Shown here: positions 6,374 through 14,546 of the stretch, piece after piece
Layout of the letters: every line of letters begins with the position of its first letter
Numbering within the stretch: position 1 is the stretch's first letter
Origin: an uncultured Eubacteriales bacterium
GTDB lineage: Bacteria; Bacillota; Clostridia; Oscillospirales; Oscillospiraceae
Reading direction: 5' to 3'
DNA: 18,950 bases
Assembly: GCA_900556935.1 (NCBI GenBank)
Contig: USQL01000042.1
Coordinates: 1-18,950, forward strand
The notes under the pieces: model-generated
The model's database searches: none
What the model saw: only the letters and a program-made list of their open reading frames with translations
Told to the model about the DNA's origin: nothing
Position numbers and translations under genes: made by a program

Positions 6374-7021
6374 ATGAAATCCTATGTTGTGATTGGCCTG
6401 GGCCGCTTTGGGTCCTCGCTGGCCCGGCAGCTGTGCAAGCTGGGGGCGGAGGTGCTGGCCCTGGATATCCGGGGGGACTTTGTGCAGCAGATTTCCCAGG
6501 ATGTGACCCACGCGGTGGTGGGAGATGCCCAGGACAAAGAGGTATTAAAGGCCTTGGGGGTCCGGAATCTGGACTGCGCCATTATTGCCATCGGCGATAA
6601 TCTGGCGGCCTCGGTCCTCATTACTATGAATTTGAAGGAACTGGGGGTACCCTACGTGGTCTGCAAGGCCCACGACGAGACCCACCGGAAGGTGCTGGAA
6701 AAGCTGGGGGTGGACCGGGTGCTGATTCCGGAGCAGGAGTCCGCCCAGAGGCTTGCCCGGTCGCTTAACAGCCACAATGTGCTGGATTATATCGAGCTTT
6801 CCGAGGATTTTGGCATCCTGGATGTGCCCGCGCCCGGCTCCTGGGTGGGCAAGACCCTGCGGGAGCTGAATATCCGGGCGAAGCTGGGTGTGAATATTAT
6901 CGCGGTGGAAAACGGCGGGAAGACCAACGTCTCCCCCAGCGCGGACTATGCCGTCTGCCCGGGTGATACCCTGGTGGTGCTGGGGGACAACGTGGCGCTG
7001 GAAAAGGTGCAGAATCTGTGA
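6374..7021 (+). CDS. ktrA: Ktr/Trk potassium channel regulatory subunit (RCK protein)
   Basis: The protein has 215 residues, typical for a single-RCK KtrA; TrkA of Proteobacteria is about twice as long. ATG 6374 follows AAGGAGG (6361-6367); the longer frame from 6236 lies inside ktrB. The N-terminal RCK_N Rossmann domain starts YVVIGLGRFG (4-13, GxGxxG) with an acidic Asp31 at the end of strand 2, and binds ATP/ADP or NAD(H). GDAQD and AIGDN follow as expected. Residues from about 135 (LSEDFGILDVPAPGSWVGKTL...) form the RCK_C domain, which in Firmicutes KtrA can bind c-di-AMP and close the channel. It forms a cytoplasmic octameric ring under KtrB. Its TGA shares one base with the ATG of the next gene (TGATG), which suggests translational coupling. 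Confidence 0.94.
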   Translation: MKSYVVIGLGRFGSSLARQLCKLGAEVLALDIRGDFVQQISQDVTHAVVGDAQDKEVLKALGVRNLDCAIIAIGDNLAASVLITMNLKELGVPYVVCKAHDETHRKVLEKLGVDRVLIPEQESAQRLARSLNSHNVLDYIELSEDFGILDVPAPGSWVGKTLRELNIRAKLGVNIIAVENGGKTNVSPSADYAVCPGDTLVVLGDNVALEKVQNL

Positions 7022-7773
7022 TGGAAGAGAGAATTACCTCCCGAAAAAATCCCCTGGTGCAGCAGGTGCGGAAGTTTCTGACCTCCCGAAAGGCCCGCGT
7101 GGAGGCGGGGCTCTTTGTCTCCGACGGGACGAAGCTTCTGCAGGAGGCGGCGCAATACTGCAAAGGTCTGGATACGGTGTTCCTGTCCGACGGCGTGGAG
7201 GCCCGGGTGCCGGAGGGAACCCGGGTGATTCGGGTGAGCAAGGAGGTCATGGAGGCCATCTCCCCCATGGAGACCCCCCAGGGGGCCGTGTTTTTGTGCC
7301 GCCTGCCGGAGGAAACGCCCTTCCGCCCGGAAAAAGGGATGCTCTTGCTGGACGGCATCCAGGACCCCGGCAATGTGGGAACGATTTTGCGGACGGCGGA
7401 TGCCTGGAATGTGCCGGTAGCCCTGCTGGAGGGCTGTGCCGACCCCTATAGCCACAAGGTGGTCCGCTCCAGCATGGGCGCGGTGTTCCGCCGACCGGTG
7501 GTCGTCACCACCTGGGAACAGGCTGCCGCTTCTCTGCGGGCGGAAAAAATACCCATCGCGGTGACAGCGCTGAACCCCGCTGCCCGGGATATTCGCCGGG
7601 CCAGGGTGGGGGAGATGGCGGTGGTCATCGGCAGCGAGGGCCAGGGGGTCCGGAAGGAAGTACTGGAGGGGGCAGACGAGGCTTTGATCATCCCCATGAA
7701 CCCCCACTGTGAGTCCCTGAACGCCGCCGTGGCGGCTGCTGCCGTAATGTGGCAGATGGACAAGGTTATGTAG
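7021..7773 (+). CDS. TrmH/SpoU-family RNA 2'-O-methyltransferase
   Basis: The protein has 250 residues. It starts at ATG 7021, coupled to ktrA by TGATG; a GTG one codon upstream is also possible. The C-terminal SPOUT domain shows the three SpoU motifs: DPGNVGTILRTADAW (115-129, catalytic Arg124 expected), VVIGSEGQGV (201-210) and IIPMNPHCESLNAAVAAA (223-240), which form the trefoil knot that binds S-adenosylmethionine. The N-terminal part (ITSRKNPLVQQVRKF, then LFVSDGTKLLQEA) matches the L30e-like RNA-binding domain SpoU_sub_bind. The enzyme 2'-O-methylates a ribose in rRNA or tRNA; members next to such genes in Firmicutes are often called RlmB-like or YsgA-like, and the target base cannot be read from sequence. 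The next gene, dprA, begins 16 bp later with a GAGGAGG site. Confidence 0.92.
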   Translation: MEERITSRKNPLVQQVRKFLTSRKARVEAGLFVSDGTKLLQEAAQYCKGLDTVFLSDGVEARVPEGTRVIRVSKEVMEAISPMETPQGAVFLCRLPEETPFRPEKGMLLLDGIQDPGNVGTILRTADAWNVPVALLEGCADPYSHKVVRSSMGAVFRRPVVVTTWEQAAASLRAEKIPIAVTALNPAARDIRRARVGEMAVVIGSEGQGVRKEVLEGADEALIIPMNPHCESLNAAVAAAAVMWQMDKVM

Positions 7774-7789
7774 AGAGGAGGGGACCGGA

Positions 7790-8989
7790 ATGCTGCTGTA
7801 CTGGCTGTGGCTTTCCCGGAAAACGGAAGTGAAGGACGGGGTCAAAAAGTCTCTTTTGCAGCATTTTGGCCACCCGGAGGACTTGTTTTACGCGGAAAAA
7901 GAGAAGATTCAGCAGGCGGATATCCAGGGCCTGACGGAAAACGTTCTGGAAGCGCTGTGCGACAAGGACCTTTCCCAGGCGGAAGAGTGCCTTGCCCAGT
8001 GTGCCAGGCTGGATATTAAAATTCTTACCATGGAGGACAGGGCCTATCCAAACCGGCTTCGGGAGATTTTTGACCCGCCGGTGGTATTGTATTATAAAGG
8101 AACCCTTCCAAACTGGGACGAGGTGCCGGTGGTGGCCGTGGTGGGAACCCGGCGGTCCTCGCTCTATGGCAACCAGACCGCCGGACGCTTTGGCCGGGAA
8201 ATTGCCCAGAGCGGCGGGCTTTTGGTATCGGGGCTAGCCGACGGGATTGACGGCTGCGCCATGGCAGGGGCACTGGACGCGGGATACCCGGTGGTCGGGG
8301 TTCTGGGCTGCGGCGTGGATATCATCTATCCCAAGCGAAACCGGGAGCTCTTTGCCCAGACGGAGCGCTTGGGGTGCATCCTGTCGGAGTTTATCCCCGG
8401 AACACCGCCGCTGAAACAGAACTTTCCCAGGCGGAACCGGATTATCAGCGGCCTGAGCTGCGGCGTTGTGGTGGTGGAGGCCCCGGAGCGCAGCGGCGCG
8501 CTGCTGACGGCTGCCCGGGCCCTGGACCAGGGGCGGGATGTATTTGCCGTTCCCGGGAATGTGGACATGGAGTCCTTCCGGGGCTCCAACCGGCTTTTGC
8601 GGAACGGGGCCATCGCGGTGAGCTCGGGCCAGGATGTGATGGCGGAATACGAAGGGCTGTATGGTGGAAAACTTCGTCCCGGGGTTCCGCTGGAAAAACC
8701 CAAACGGGCGGAAGTGCCCCAAAAGCCGCCGGTTTCAAAAAATTTAACGGAAAAAGCCATTGACAACGGCGGTCCTTCGCCGTATAGTGAACAAAATGAT
8801 GCGCTTGCGGGTCTCTCGCCCAAGGAGCAGGCAGTTTTGTCTGCCATCGGGGAGGGAGTGACCGCTGTGGATGATGTCATCGCCCGGGTGGGGCGGCCCT
8901 CCGGAGAGGTATTGGGAATCCTGACCATTCTGGAGATCAAAAAACGCATTCTCAGCCACCCCGGAAAACGGGTATCCCGCCGGGGATAA
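7790..8989 (+). CDS. dprA: DNA-processing protein DprA (Smf)
   Basis: The protein has 399 residues, and the start at 7790 has a GAGGAGG site. DprA binds incoming single-stranded DNA in the cytoplasm, protects it and loads RecA during natural transformation; it is also kept in many bacteria not known to be competent. The N-terminal helical part is a divergent SAM-like/HhH region. The Rossmann core starts near residue 113 (VAVVGTRRSSLYGNQTA) and contains LVSGLADGIDGCAMAGAL, GCGVDIIYPKRN, PRRNRIISGLS and VFAVPGN, all standard DprA signatures, ending near residue 290. A low-complexity linker (about 295-335) leads to a C-terminal winged helix (LSPKEQAVLSAIGEG... to ILEIKKRILSHPG, 342-394), the DprA_WH domain. 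It precedes topA by 32 bp, the usual Firmicutes order. No other competence gene is in the window. Confidence 0.95.
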   Translation: MLLYWLWLSRKTEVKDGVKKSLLQHFGHPEDLFYAEKEKIQQADIQGLTENVLEALCDKDLSQAEECLAQCARLDIKILTMEDRAYPNRLREIFDPPVVLYYKGTLPNWDEVPVVAVVGTRRSSLYGNQTAGRFGREIAQSGGLLVSGLADGIDGCAMAGALDAGYPVVGVLGCGVDIIYPKRNRELFAQTERLGCILSEFIPGTPPLKQNFPRRNRIISGLSCGVVVVEAPERSGALLTAARALDQGRDVFAVPGNVDMESFRGSNRLLRNGAIAVSSGQDVMAEYEGLYGGKLRPGVPLEKPKRAEVPQKPPVSKNLTEKAIDNGGPSPYSEQNDALAGLSPKEQAVLSAIGEGVTAVDDVIARVGRPSGEVLGILTILEIKKRILSHPGKRVSRRG

Positions 8990-9021
8990 CCCGGGAGAAA
9001 ACAAGGAAAAGGAAGTATTTC

Positions 9022-11313
9022 ATGGGCAAATCCAACAATCTGGTGATCGTTGAGTCGCCTTCTAAGGCAAAAACCATCGGCAAGTACCTGGGACCCAATT
9101 ATGTGGTAAAGGCCAGCATGGGCCATCTGCGGGACCTGCCCAAGAGCAAAATGGGCGTAGACCTGGAGCATGGGTTTACGCCGGAGTATATTCCCGTCCG
9201 GGGAAAGGAAGCCCTTATAAAAGAGCTGAAGGCCGCCGCCGCTCAGGCGGATACCGTCTATCTTGCAACGGACCCTGACCGGGAGGGAGAGGCCATTTCC
9301 TGGCACCTAAAGGAGCTTCTAAAGCTGCCGGAGGGCAAGGCCCACCGGGTTACCTTCCACGAAATCACCCAGAAGGTGGTCAAGGACTCCATTCAGCACC
9401 CCCGGGATATCGACTATGACCTGGTGGATGCCCAGCAGGCCCGCCGGATTCTGGACCGGATTGTGGGCTATGAGCTGTCCCCGCTGCTGTGGAAAAAGGT
9501 CCGCAGAGGCCTTTCCGCCGGACGGGTTCAGTCGGTTGCCACCCGAATGGTGGTGGACCGGGAGGAGGAGATCCGCGCCTTTGAGCCCAAGGAGTACTGG
9601 ACCTTGGACGTGACCCTGAACCGGCTGCAAAAGCCCGGCTCCTTCGTCGCCCACTACTATGGCGAGGAGAAGAAGCGGGAGCTTCAGAACGAGGCGGAGA
9701 CCCAGGCGGTGATTGACGATATTACCGGTAAGCCCTTTACCGTCACCAATGTGAAAAAGGCGGAGAAGAAGCGCTCTGCCGCGCCTCCCTTTACCACATC
9801 GACCTTGCAGCAGGAGGCTTCCCGGAAGCTGAACATGACCCCCAAGAAGACCATGATGATCGCCCAGCAGCTCTATGAGGGCGTGGACGTAGAAGGGGAA
9901 GGGACCCTGGGTCTCATCACCTATATGCGTACCGACTCCCTGCGGCTCAGCGACGAGGCCATGGCCGCCGCCGCGGACTTTATCTCCGTGCGGTACGGAA
10001 AAGAATACTACTATGGAAAGTTCCATGTTTATAAAACCAAGGCGGATGCCCAGGATGCCCACGAGGCCATCCGGCCCACCCATGTGGAGCTGGACCCCGA
10101 GCGGGTGCGGAGCAGCCTGACGCCGGACCAGTATCGGCTGTACAAGCTGATTTGGAGCCGGTTCCTGGCAAGCCAGATGGCAAACGCTTTGTATGATACC
10201 GTGTCCATCGATACGGCCTGTGCCGGACATACCTTCCGGTCCACCCACCAGAGTCTGCGCTTCCCCGGCTTTATTGCTGTGTATGAAGAGGGCCGGGATG
10301 ACGACGGGGAGGCATTGGGTTCGCCCCTGCCGGACCTGAGTCAGGGCGAGCAGGCCCAGGCCACGGCCATGGACAAGCAGCAGCACTTTACCCAGCCCCC
10401 CGCCCGATATACCGAGGCCACCCTGGTCAAGGCTATGGAGGAGCAGGGTGTGGGCCGTCCTTCCACCTATGCCGCTACCATCTCCACCATTGAGGACCGG
10501 GACTATGTTGTCAAGCAGGACAAGCGTCTTGTTCCAACGGCCCTGGGCGAGGTGGTTACGGGCCTGATGAAGGAGCGGTTCCAGGATATTGTGGACGTTG
10601 GCTTTACCGCCAATATGGAAAACAAGCTGGATGCGGTAGAGGCCGGGAAGCAGAACTGGAAAGAGCTGCTGGCGGATTTCTACCAGGATTTTGAAAAAGA
10701 GATGAAGGACGCGGAGACTGCGCTGGAGGGGGTCCGCCTGAAGGTGCCGGAGGAGGAGACCGACGAGGTCTGCGAGCTCTGCGGCCGGAAAATGGTCATC
10801 AAAATGGGCCGGTTTGGCAAGTTCCTGGCCTGCCCCGGGTTCCCGGAGTGCAAAAACGCCAAGCCGTTGGTCGAGCGGATGCCGGGCCGGTGCCCCAAGT
10901 GCGGCAGCGGTCTGCTGAAACGGAAGTCCAAGCGGGGCTATGCCTACTACGCCTGCGAAAAAGGGGCGGAGTGCGGCTTTATGACCTGGGACGTGCCCAC
11001 GGCGGAGGACTGCCCGGAGTGCGGCCAGACCATGTTTAAAAAGTCTGGCAAGGGCCGGATGAAGCCCTTCTGCATCAACGAAAAATGCTCCCGGTTCCTT
11101 CCGGAGGACCAGCGGGGCTACTATAAAAAGAAGCCCGCGGGCGACCCGGAGCATCCGGAGGAGCCCCAGGAGCAGGTGGAGGCCGCCGAGAAACCCGCGG
11201 CCAAGAAAACGGCCGCTAAGAAGACGACGGAAAAAAAGCCCACCGTCAAGAAGCCTGCGGCCAAGAAGACCGCCGCGAAAAAGCCCGCCGGGAAAAAGAA
11301 GGAGAACGCCTGA
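9022..11313 (+). CDS. topA: DNA topoisomerase I (type IA) with Lys-rich tail
   Basis: The protein has 763 residues. The start at 9022 has a modest AAGGAAG site. The enzyme relaxes negative supercoils by passing DNA through a transient single-strand break. The TOPRIM domain opens with NLVIVESPSKAKTIGKYLG (Glu11) and has the metal-binding DPDRE (D84, D86, E88). GLSAGRVQS lies in the cleft, and the catalytic tyrosine is Tyr301 in ITYMRTDS. EQGVGRPSTYA and the remaining core follow. Three four-cysteine zinc ribbons begin at C584 (with C587, C604, C610), C624 and C664 and help bind single-stranded DNA. After residue ~723 comes a 40-residue Lys/Ala/Pro/Thr tail with a duplicated KPAAKKTAAKK, like histone H1 tails. 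The gene sits between dprA (32 bp) and trmFO (1-bp overlap, TGATG). Confidence 0.97.
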   Translation: MGKSNNLVIVESPSKAKTIGKYLGPNYVVKASMGHLRDLPKSKMGVDLEHGFTPEYIPVRGKEALIKELKAAAAQADTVYLATDPDREGEAISWHLKELLKLPEGKAHRVTFHEITQKVVKDSIQHPRDIDYDLVDAQQARRILDRIVGYELSPLLWKKVRRGLSAGRVQSVATRMVVDREEEIRAFEPKEYWTLDVTLNRLQKPGSFVAHYYGEEKKRELQNEAETQAVIDDITGKPFTVTNVKKAEKKRSAAPPFTTSTLQQEASRKLNMTPKKTMMIAQQLYEGVDVEGEGTLGLITYMRTDSLRLSDEAMAAAADFISVRYGKEYYYGKFHVYKTKADAQDAHEAIRPTHVELDPERVRSSLTPDQYRLYKLIWSRFLASQMANALYDTVSIDTACAGHTFRSTHQSLRFPGFIAVYEEGRDDDGEALGSPLPDLSQGEQAQATAMDKQQHFTQPPARYTEATLVKAMEEQGVGRPSTYAATISTIEDRDYVVKQDKRLVPTALGEVVTGLMKERFQDIVDVGFTANMENKLDAVEAGKQNWKELLADFYQDFEKEMKDAETALEGVRLKVPEEETDEVCELCGRKMVIKMGRFGKFLACPGFPECKNAKPLVERMPGRCPKCGSGLLKRKSKRGYAYYACEKGAECGFMTWDVPTAEDCPECGQTMFKKSGKGRMKPFCINEKCSRFLPEDQRGYYKKKPAGDPEHPEEPQEQVEAAEKPAAKKTAAKKTTEKKPTVKKPAAKKTAAKKPAGKKKENA

Positions 11314-12614
11314 TGGAAGTGAAGGTAATCGGAGCGGGCCTTGCGGGCTGCGAAGCGGCCTGGCAGCTGGCAAAGCGGGGCATTTCCGTAACGCTCTGCG
11401 AGATGAAGCCCCAGAAAATGAGCCCTGCCCACCACAGCGCGGATTTTGCGGAGCTGGTGTGCTCCAATTCCATGCGGGGGGATAGGCTTGAAAATGCCGT
11501 GGGCCTTCTCAAGGAGGAGCTGCGGCGCTGCGGCAGCCTGATTTTGGAGTGCGCGGAGGCCACCCGGGTGGAGGCCGGCGGATGCCTGGCCGTGGACCGG
11601 AAGGGTTTTTCCCAGATGGTCACCGATAAGATTCGGAGTGAACCGAGGATTACGGTGGTTTCCGAAGAGGTCACCCAGGTGCCGGAGGGCCCGGTGATCA
11701 TCGCTACGGGGCCTCTGACCTCGGACAGTCTTTCCAAGGCCATCGGGGAATATTTTGGCACGGAGTATCTCCACTTTTTCGATGCCGCCGCCCCGCTGGT
11801 AACGGCGGAGTCGGTGGATATGAGCCTGGCCTGGTGGCAGTCCCGGTATGACCGGGGCACTCCGGACTATGTGAACTGTGCCATGGATAAGCAGCAGTAC
11901 GAGGCCTTTGTGAAGGAGCTGATTTCTGCCCAGGAGGCGGAGGTCCACGGCTTTGAGGACAAGCGGGTCTTCGAAGGCTGCATGCCCGTGGAGGTTATGG
12001 CCCGCCGGGGCATGGATACCCTGCGCTTTGGCCCCATGAAGCCCGTTGGTCTGACGGACCCCAAAACCGGAGCAGAGCCCTATGCCGTGCTGCAGCTGCG
12101 GCAGGATAACGCCGCCAAGAGCGTGTATAACCTGGTGGGCTTCCAGACCCATCTGAAATTTGGAGAGCAGAAGCGGGTATTTTCTATGATTCCCGCCCTG
12201 CAGAACGCGGAGTTCGTCCGCTACGGGGTGATGCACCAGAATACCTTCCTCCAAAGCCCCAAGCTATTGGACCGGTTTTACGCGGATCGGCGGAACCCCC
12301 TGGTGGCCTTTGCCGGGCAGATGACCGGCGTGGAGGGGTATGTGGAGTCTACGGCCTCCGGTTTCCTGGCGGCGGTGGCTATGGCTGCCAAGGTGCAGGG
12401 AAGGCAGCCGGTGGAATTCCCCAAGACCACGGCCATTGGTGCCCTGGGCTTGTACATCAGCGACGGAAGTATTGAAAATTTCCAACCGATGAACATTAAT
12501 TTCAGCATTATTTCCCCTTTGGAGTACCGGGTGAAGAAAAAGGCCGAAAAGAATCTGGCTATTTCCCAGCGCTCCCTGCAGGTGCTTGACGGGCTCCTGG
12601 AACAGGGGTTTTAA
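11313..12614 (+). CDS. trmFO: tRNA (uracil-54-C5)-methyltransferase, FAD/folate-dependent
   Basis: The protein has 433 residues. ATG 11313 overlaps the topA stop codon by one base. TrmFO makes m5U54 (ribothymidine) in the T-loop of tRNA, using methylene-tetrahydrofolate and reduced FAD rather than SAM; it replaces TrmA in most Firmicutes. VIGAGLAGCEAAWQLAKRG (5-23) is the dinucleotide-binding loop for FAD. FAELVCSNSMRG (45-56) contains Cys50 and FEGCMPVEVMARRG (220-233) contains Cys223, aligning by motif with the two functional cysteines (C53, C226) of the Bacillus subtilis enzyme. GLYISDGSIENFQPMNINF near the C-terminus is also typical, distinguishing it from the related GidA/MnmG. Its neighbours topA and dprA are its usual genomic partners. 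It is followed after 34 bp by plsX. Confidence 0.96.
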   Translation: MEVKVIGAGLAGCEAAWQLAKRGISVTLCEMKPQKMSPAHHSADFAELVCSNSMRGDRLENAVGLLKEELRRCGSLILECAEATRVEAGGCLAVDRKGFSQMVTDKIRSEPRITVVSEEVTQVPEGPVIIATGPLTSDSLSKAIGEYFGTEYLHFFDAAAPLVTAESVDMSLAWWQSRYDRGTPDYVNCAMDKQQYEAFVKELISAQEAEVHGFEDKRVFEGCMPVEVMARRGMDTLRFGPMKPVGLTDPKTGAEPYAVLQLRQDNAAKSVYNLVGFQTHLKFGEQKRVFSMIPALQNAEFVRYGVMHQNTFLQSPKLLDRFYADRRNPLVAFAGQMTGVEGYVESTASGFLAAVAMAAKVQGRQPVEFPKTTAIGALGLYISDGSIENFQPMNINFSIISPLEYRVKKKAEKNLAISQRSLQVLDGLLEQGF

Positions 12615-12637
12615 GGAACAATAACCATAGAGAGAGT

Positions 12638-12644
12638 GAGGGAG
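12638..12644 (+). promoter_or_regulatory. Ribosome binding site for the TTG start of plsX
   Basis: GAGGGAG lies 4 bases before TTG 12649. The first ATG in the frame (12670) would remove the first beta strand (MKVILDA) conserved in PlsX, so the TTG start is preferred. Confidence 0.7.
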
Positions 12645-12648
12645 AACA

Positions 12649-13686
12649 TTGAAGGTTATTCTGGATGCCATGGGCGGCGATCTGGCCCCGGAGGCGGCTG
12701 TACTGGGCGCGCTGGATGCGGCCAAGGATTTTGGAGCCCAGATTACCCTGGTTGGCAAAAGCGAGGAAATTCTGGAGATTATGCGCAAGGCCGGAATCAA
12801 CAATTTGCCGGAGGGTATGGAGATTGCGGGGGCAGAGGATGTTGTGGATATGCATGACGACCCCGGTACGGTGATTCACAAGCGGAAAAATTCCTCTATG
12901 GTCATCGGTCTTCGGATGCTGGCGGAGGGTCAGGGAGATGCCTTTGTCTCCGCGGGCTCTACCGGGGCTCTGCTCACCGGGGCAACCCTGATTGTCAAGC
13001 GGGTCAAGGGCATTCGCAGAGCCTCTATGGCACCTTCTATGCCCAACAAGGCAGGCGGCAATACGGTGATTGTGGACTGCGGTGCCAACGCCGAGTGCAC
13101 CCCGGAGTTTTTGCTGCAGTTCGGCCTGGTGGGCTCTGCCTACGCCAAAAAGAAGCTTAGGGTGGAAAATCCCAAGGTGGGACTTCTGAACATCGGCACC
13201 GAGGACTCTAAGGGCACCCAACTTCAAAAGGATGCCTACGCCCTGCTGACGGAGGCATCCCAAAAGGGACTGTTAAATTTTGTCGGCAATGTGGAGGCCA
13301 GAGATGTGCCCCTGGGTGCGGTGGACGTGGTGGTCTGCGACGGCTTCTCTGGCAATGTGCTGCTGAAATCCATCGAGGGCACTGCCATGTTTATGGGGAG
13401 CCTGATGAAGAAGGTTTTCAAGAAAAATGTATTTTCCAAGCTCGGCTATCTGCTGTGCTCCTCCGGGGTCAAGCAGATGATGAAGCTGTTGGACTATCAC
13501 GAAATCGGCGGAACCCAGCTGCTTGGCATTAAAAAGCCGGTGATCAAGGCCCACGGCGCTTCGGACCGGCTGGCATTCCGCAATGCCATCAAGCAGGCCA
13601 TGGACGCGGCACAGAACGACATTACCCCGGAACTGGAGCAGGCTCTGGCTCTGCTGGCAAAATCAAAGGAGCAAACGGATGATTAA
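12649..13686 (+). CDS. plsX: Phosphate acyltransferase PlsX
   Basis: The protein has 345 residues, a normal PlsX length, starting at TTG 12649. PlsX converts acyl-ACP and phosphate to acyl-phosphate, which PlsY uses to acylate glycerol-3-phosphate, the first step of phospholipid synthesis in most bacteria; it acts at the inner membrane surface. Family signatures are DAMGGDLAPEAAV (6-18), a DDPGTVIHKRKNSSM block, the glycine-rich VSAGSTGALLTGA, DCGAN, GLLNIGTEDSKG and DVVVCDGFSGNVLLKSIEG. Upstream, rpmF (ribosomal protein L32), a common neighbour, is absent. Downstream there is no fabD, fabG or acpP, as often found; instead rnc follows directly and overlaps by 8 bp. The TTG start may lower its translation relative to its neighbours (inference). 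Confidence 0.96.
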   Translation: MKVILDAMGGDLAPEAAVLGALDAAKDFGAQITLVGKSEEILEIMRKAGINNLPEGMEIAGAEDVVDMHDDPGTVIHKRKNSSMVIGLRMLAEGQGDAFVSAGSTGALLTGATLIVKRVKGIRRASMAPSMPNKAGGNTVIVDCGANAECTPEFLLQFGLVGSAYAKKKLRVENPKVGLLNIGTEDSKGTQLQKDAYALLTEASQKGLLNFVGNVEARDVPLGAVDVVVCDGFSGNVLLKSIEGTAMFMGSLMKKVFKKNVFSKLGYLLCSSGVKQMMKLLDYHEIGGTQLLGIKKPVIKAHGASDRLAFRNAIKQAMDAAQNDITPELEQALALLAKSKEQTDD

Positions 13687-14362
13687 GGACCTGGAAGAAG
13701 AAATCGGATATCATTTTCACAATATTTCCCTGCTGCAAAACGCGTTGACCCATTCCTCCTACGCCAATGAGCGCTGGCACAACAGCCTCCTGAGCAACGA
13801 GCGGCTGGAATTTTTGGGAGACAGCATTCTGGGAATGCTGGTGGCGGAGTACTTATACCGCAATTTCCCGGACCGCCCCGAAGGAGAGCTGACCCGGATG
13901 CGGGCGGATATGGTCTGCGAGAAGACCCTGGCAGGTGTGGCAGAGAAGATTCACCTGGGGGACCATCTGCTGCTGGGCCACGGCGAGGAGCAGGGGGGCG
14001 GACGGACCAGGGAGTCCATCCTGGCGGATGCCGTGGAGTCGGTGATTGCCGCCTGCTTTTTGGATGGCGGCCTGGAAGCGTCGCTGCATATCGTCAAGAC
14101 CTTTATCCTGGTAGAGGTCCCTGTGAGTCAGCTGCACAATATGGACTACAAGACCAAGCTCCAGGAGCTGGTGCAGCAGAAGAAAAATCAGGTGCTCACC
14201 TACCACCTCCTTGCTGAAACCGGCCCGGACCACGACAAGCACTTTGAAGTGGCTGTGGCCCTGAACGGCGCCGAGGTGGGTCGTGGCGACGGCAGAAGCA
14301 AAAAGCGCGCCGAACAGGAGGCCGCCCGCCTGGCCATCGTCAAGCTGTTTCCCGGAATGTAA
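13679..14362 (+). CDS. rnc: Ribonuclease III
   Basis: The protein has 227 residues. ATG 13679 lies 8 bp inside plsX and has AAAGGAG about 8 bases upstream; the longer frame from 13583 lies wholly within plsX. RNase III cleaves double-stranded RNA, processing rRNA precursors and some mRNAs. The signature NERLEFLGDSIL (40-51) carries Glu44 and Asp48, and ADAVESVIAACFLDGG (116-131) carries Asp117 and Glu120, the metal-binding catalytic set. DYKTKLQELVQQKK starts the C-terminal dsRNA-binding domain (about 154-224), ending in the conserved GRSKKRAEQEAARLA. It is the last gene of the operon, with the terminator 1 bp after its stop. In many Firmicutes smc and ftsY follow rnc; here they do not. Confidence 0.97.
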   Translation: MIKDLEEEIGYHFHNISLLQNALTHSSYANERWHNSLLSNERLEFLGDSILGMLVAEYLYRNFPDRPEGELTRMRADMVCEKTLAGVAEKIHLGDHLLLGHGEEQGGGRTRESILADAVESVIAACFLDGGLEASLHIVKTFILVEVPVSQLHNMDYKTKLQELVQQKKNQVLTYHLLAETGPDHDKHFEVAVALNGAEVGRGDGRSKKRAEQEAARLAIVKLFPGM

Positions 14363-14363
14363 A

Positions 14364-14400
14364 CAAAATCCCCCACTGCCAAGCGCAGCGGGGGATTTTG
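14364..14400 (+). terminator. Intrinsic terminator of the ktrB-rnc operon
   Basis: CAAAATCCCCC (14364-14374) pairs with GGGGGATTTTG (14390-14400), and CTGC/GCAG extends the stem after one mismatch. It begins right after the rnc stop codon. The symmetrical A-tract and T-tract make it usable in both directions. Its core is nearly the same as that of the hairpin at 18859-18893. Confidence 0.88.
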
Positions 14401-14440
14401 GCATACCGGAGTTTTTCCGGAACAGGATGCAGGCGGCTTA

Positions 14441-14469
14441 TTGTTTTTCCTTCCGGTGTCGGCTATAAT
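14441..14469 (+). promoter_or_regulatory. Promoter of the sbcDC operon
   Basis: TTGTTT (14441-14446), a 17-bp spacer and a perfect TATAAT (14464-14469). Transcription should start near 14476, giving a leader of about 70 nt before sbcD. No LexA/DinR-type operator was recognised around it. Confidence 0.82.
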
Positions 14470-14546
14470 GAAGCCATTACAGGGCAAAAATGAAATTCCG
14501 TATGGGAAATTCTCTAAGTACAACGATATAGAAAGAACGTGATGCA

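Noticed and set aside
9319..11373. Long minus-strand ORF (684 codons) opposite topA
   Set aside because: It is a shadow of topA; the plus-strand protein carries all catalytic motifs, and the mirror text has none and no ribosome binding site.
11121..12254. Minus-strand ORF (377 codons) across topA and trmFO
   Set aside because: It spans the junction of two clearly assigned genes in antisense, with no recognisable domain.
14406..14420. CCGGA-gtttt-TCCGG hairpin after the rnc terminator
   Set aside because: A 5-bp stem with no T-run after it, upstream of the sbcD promoter; too weak to call a terminator or operator.
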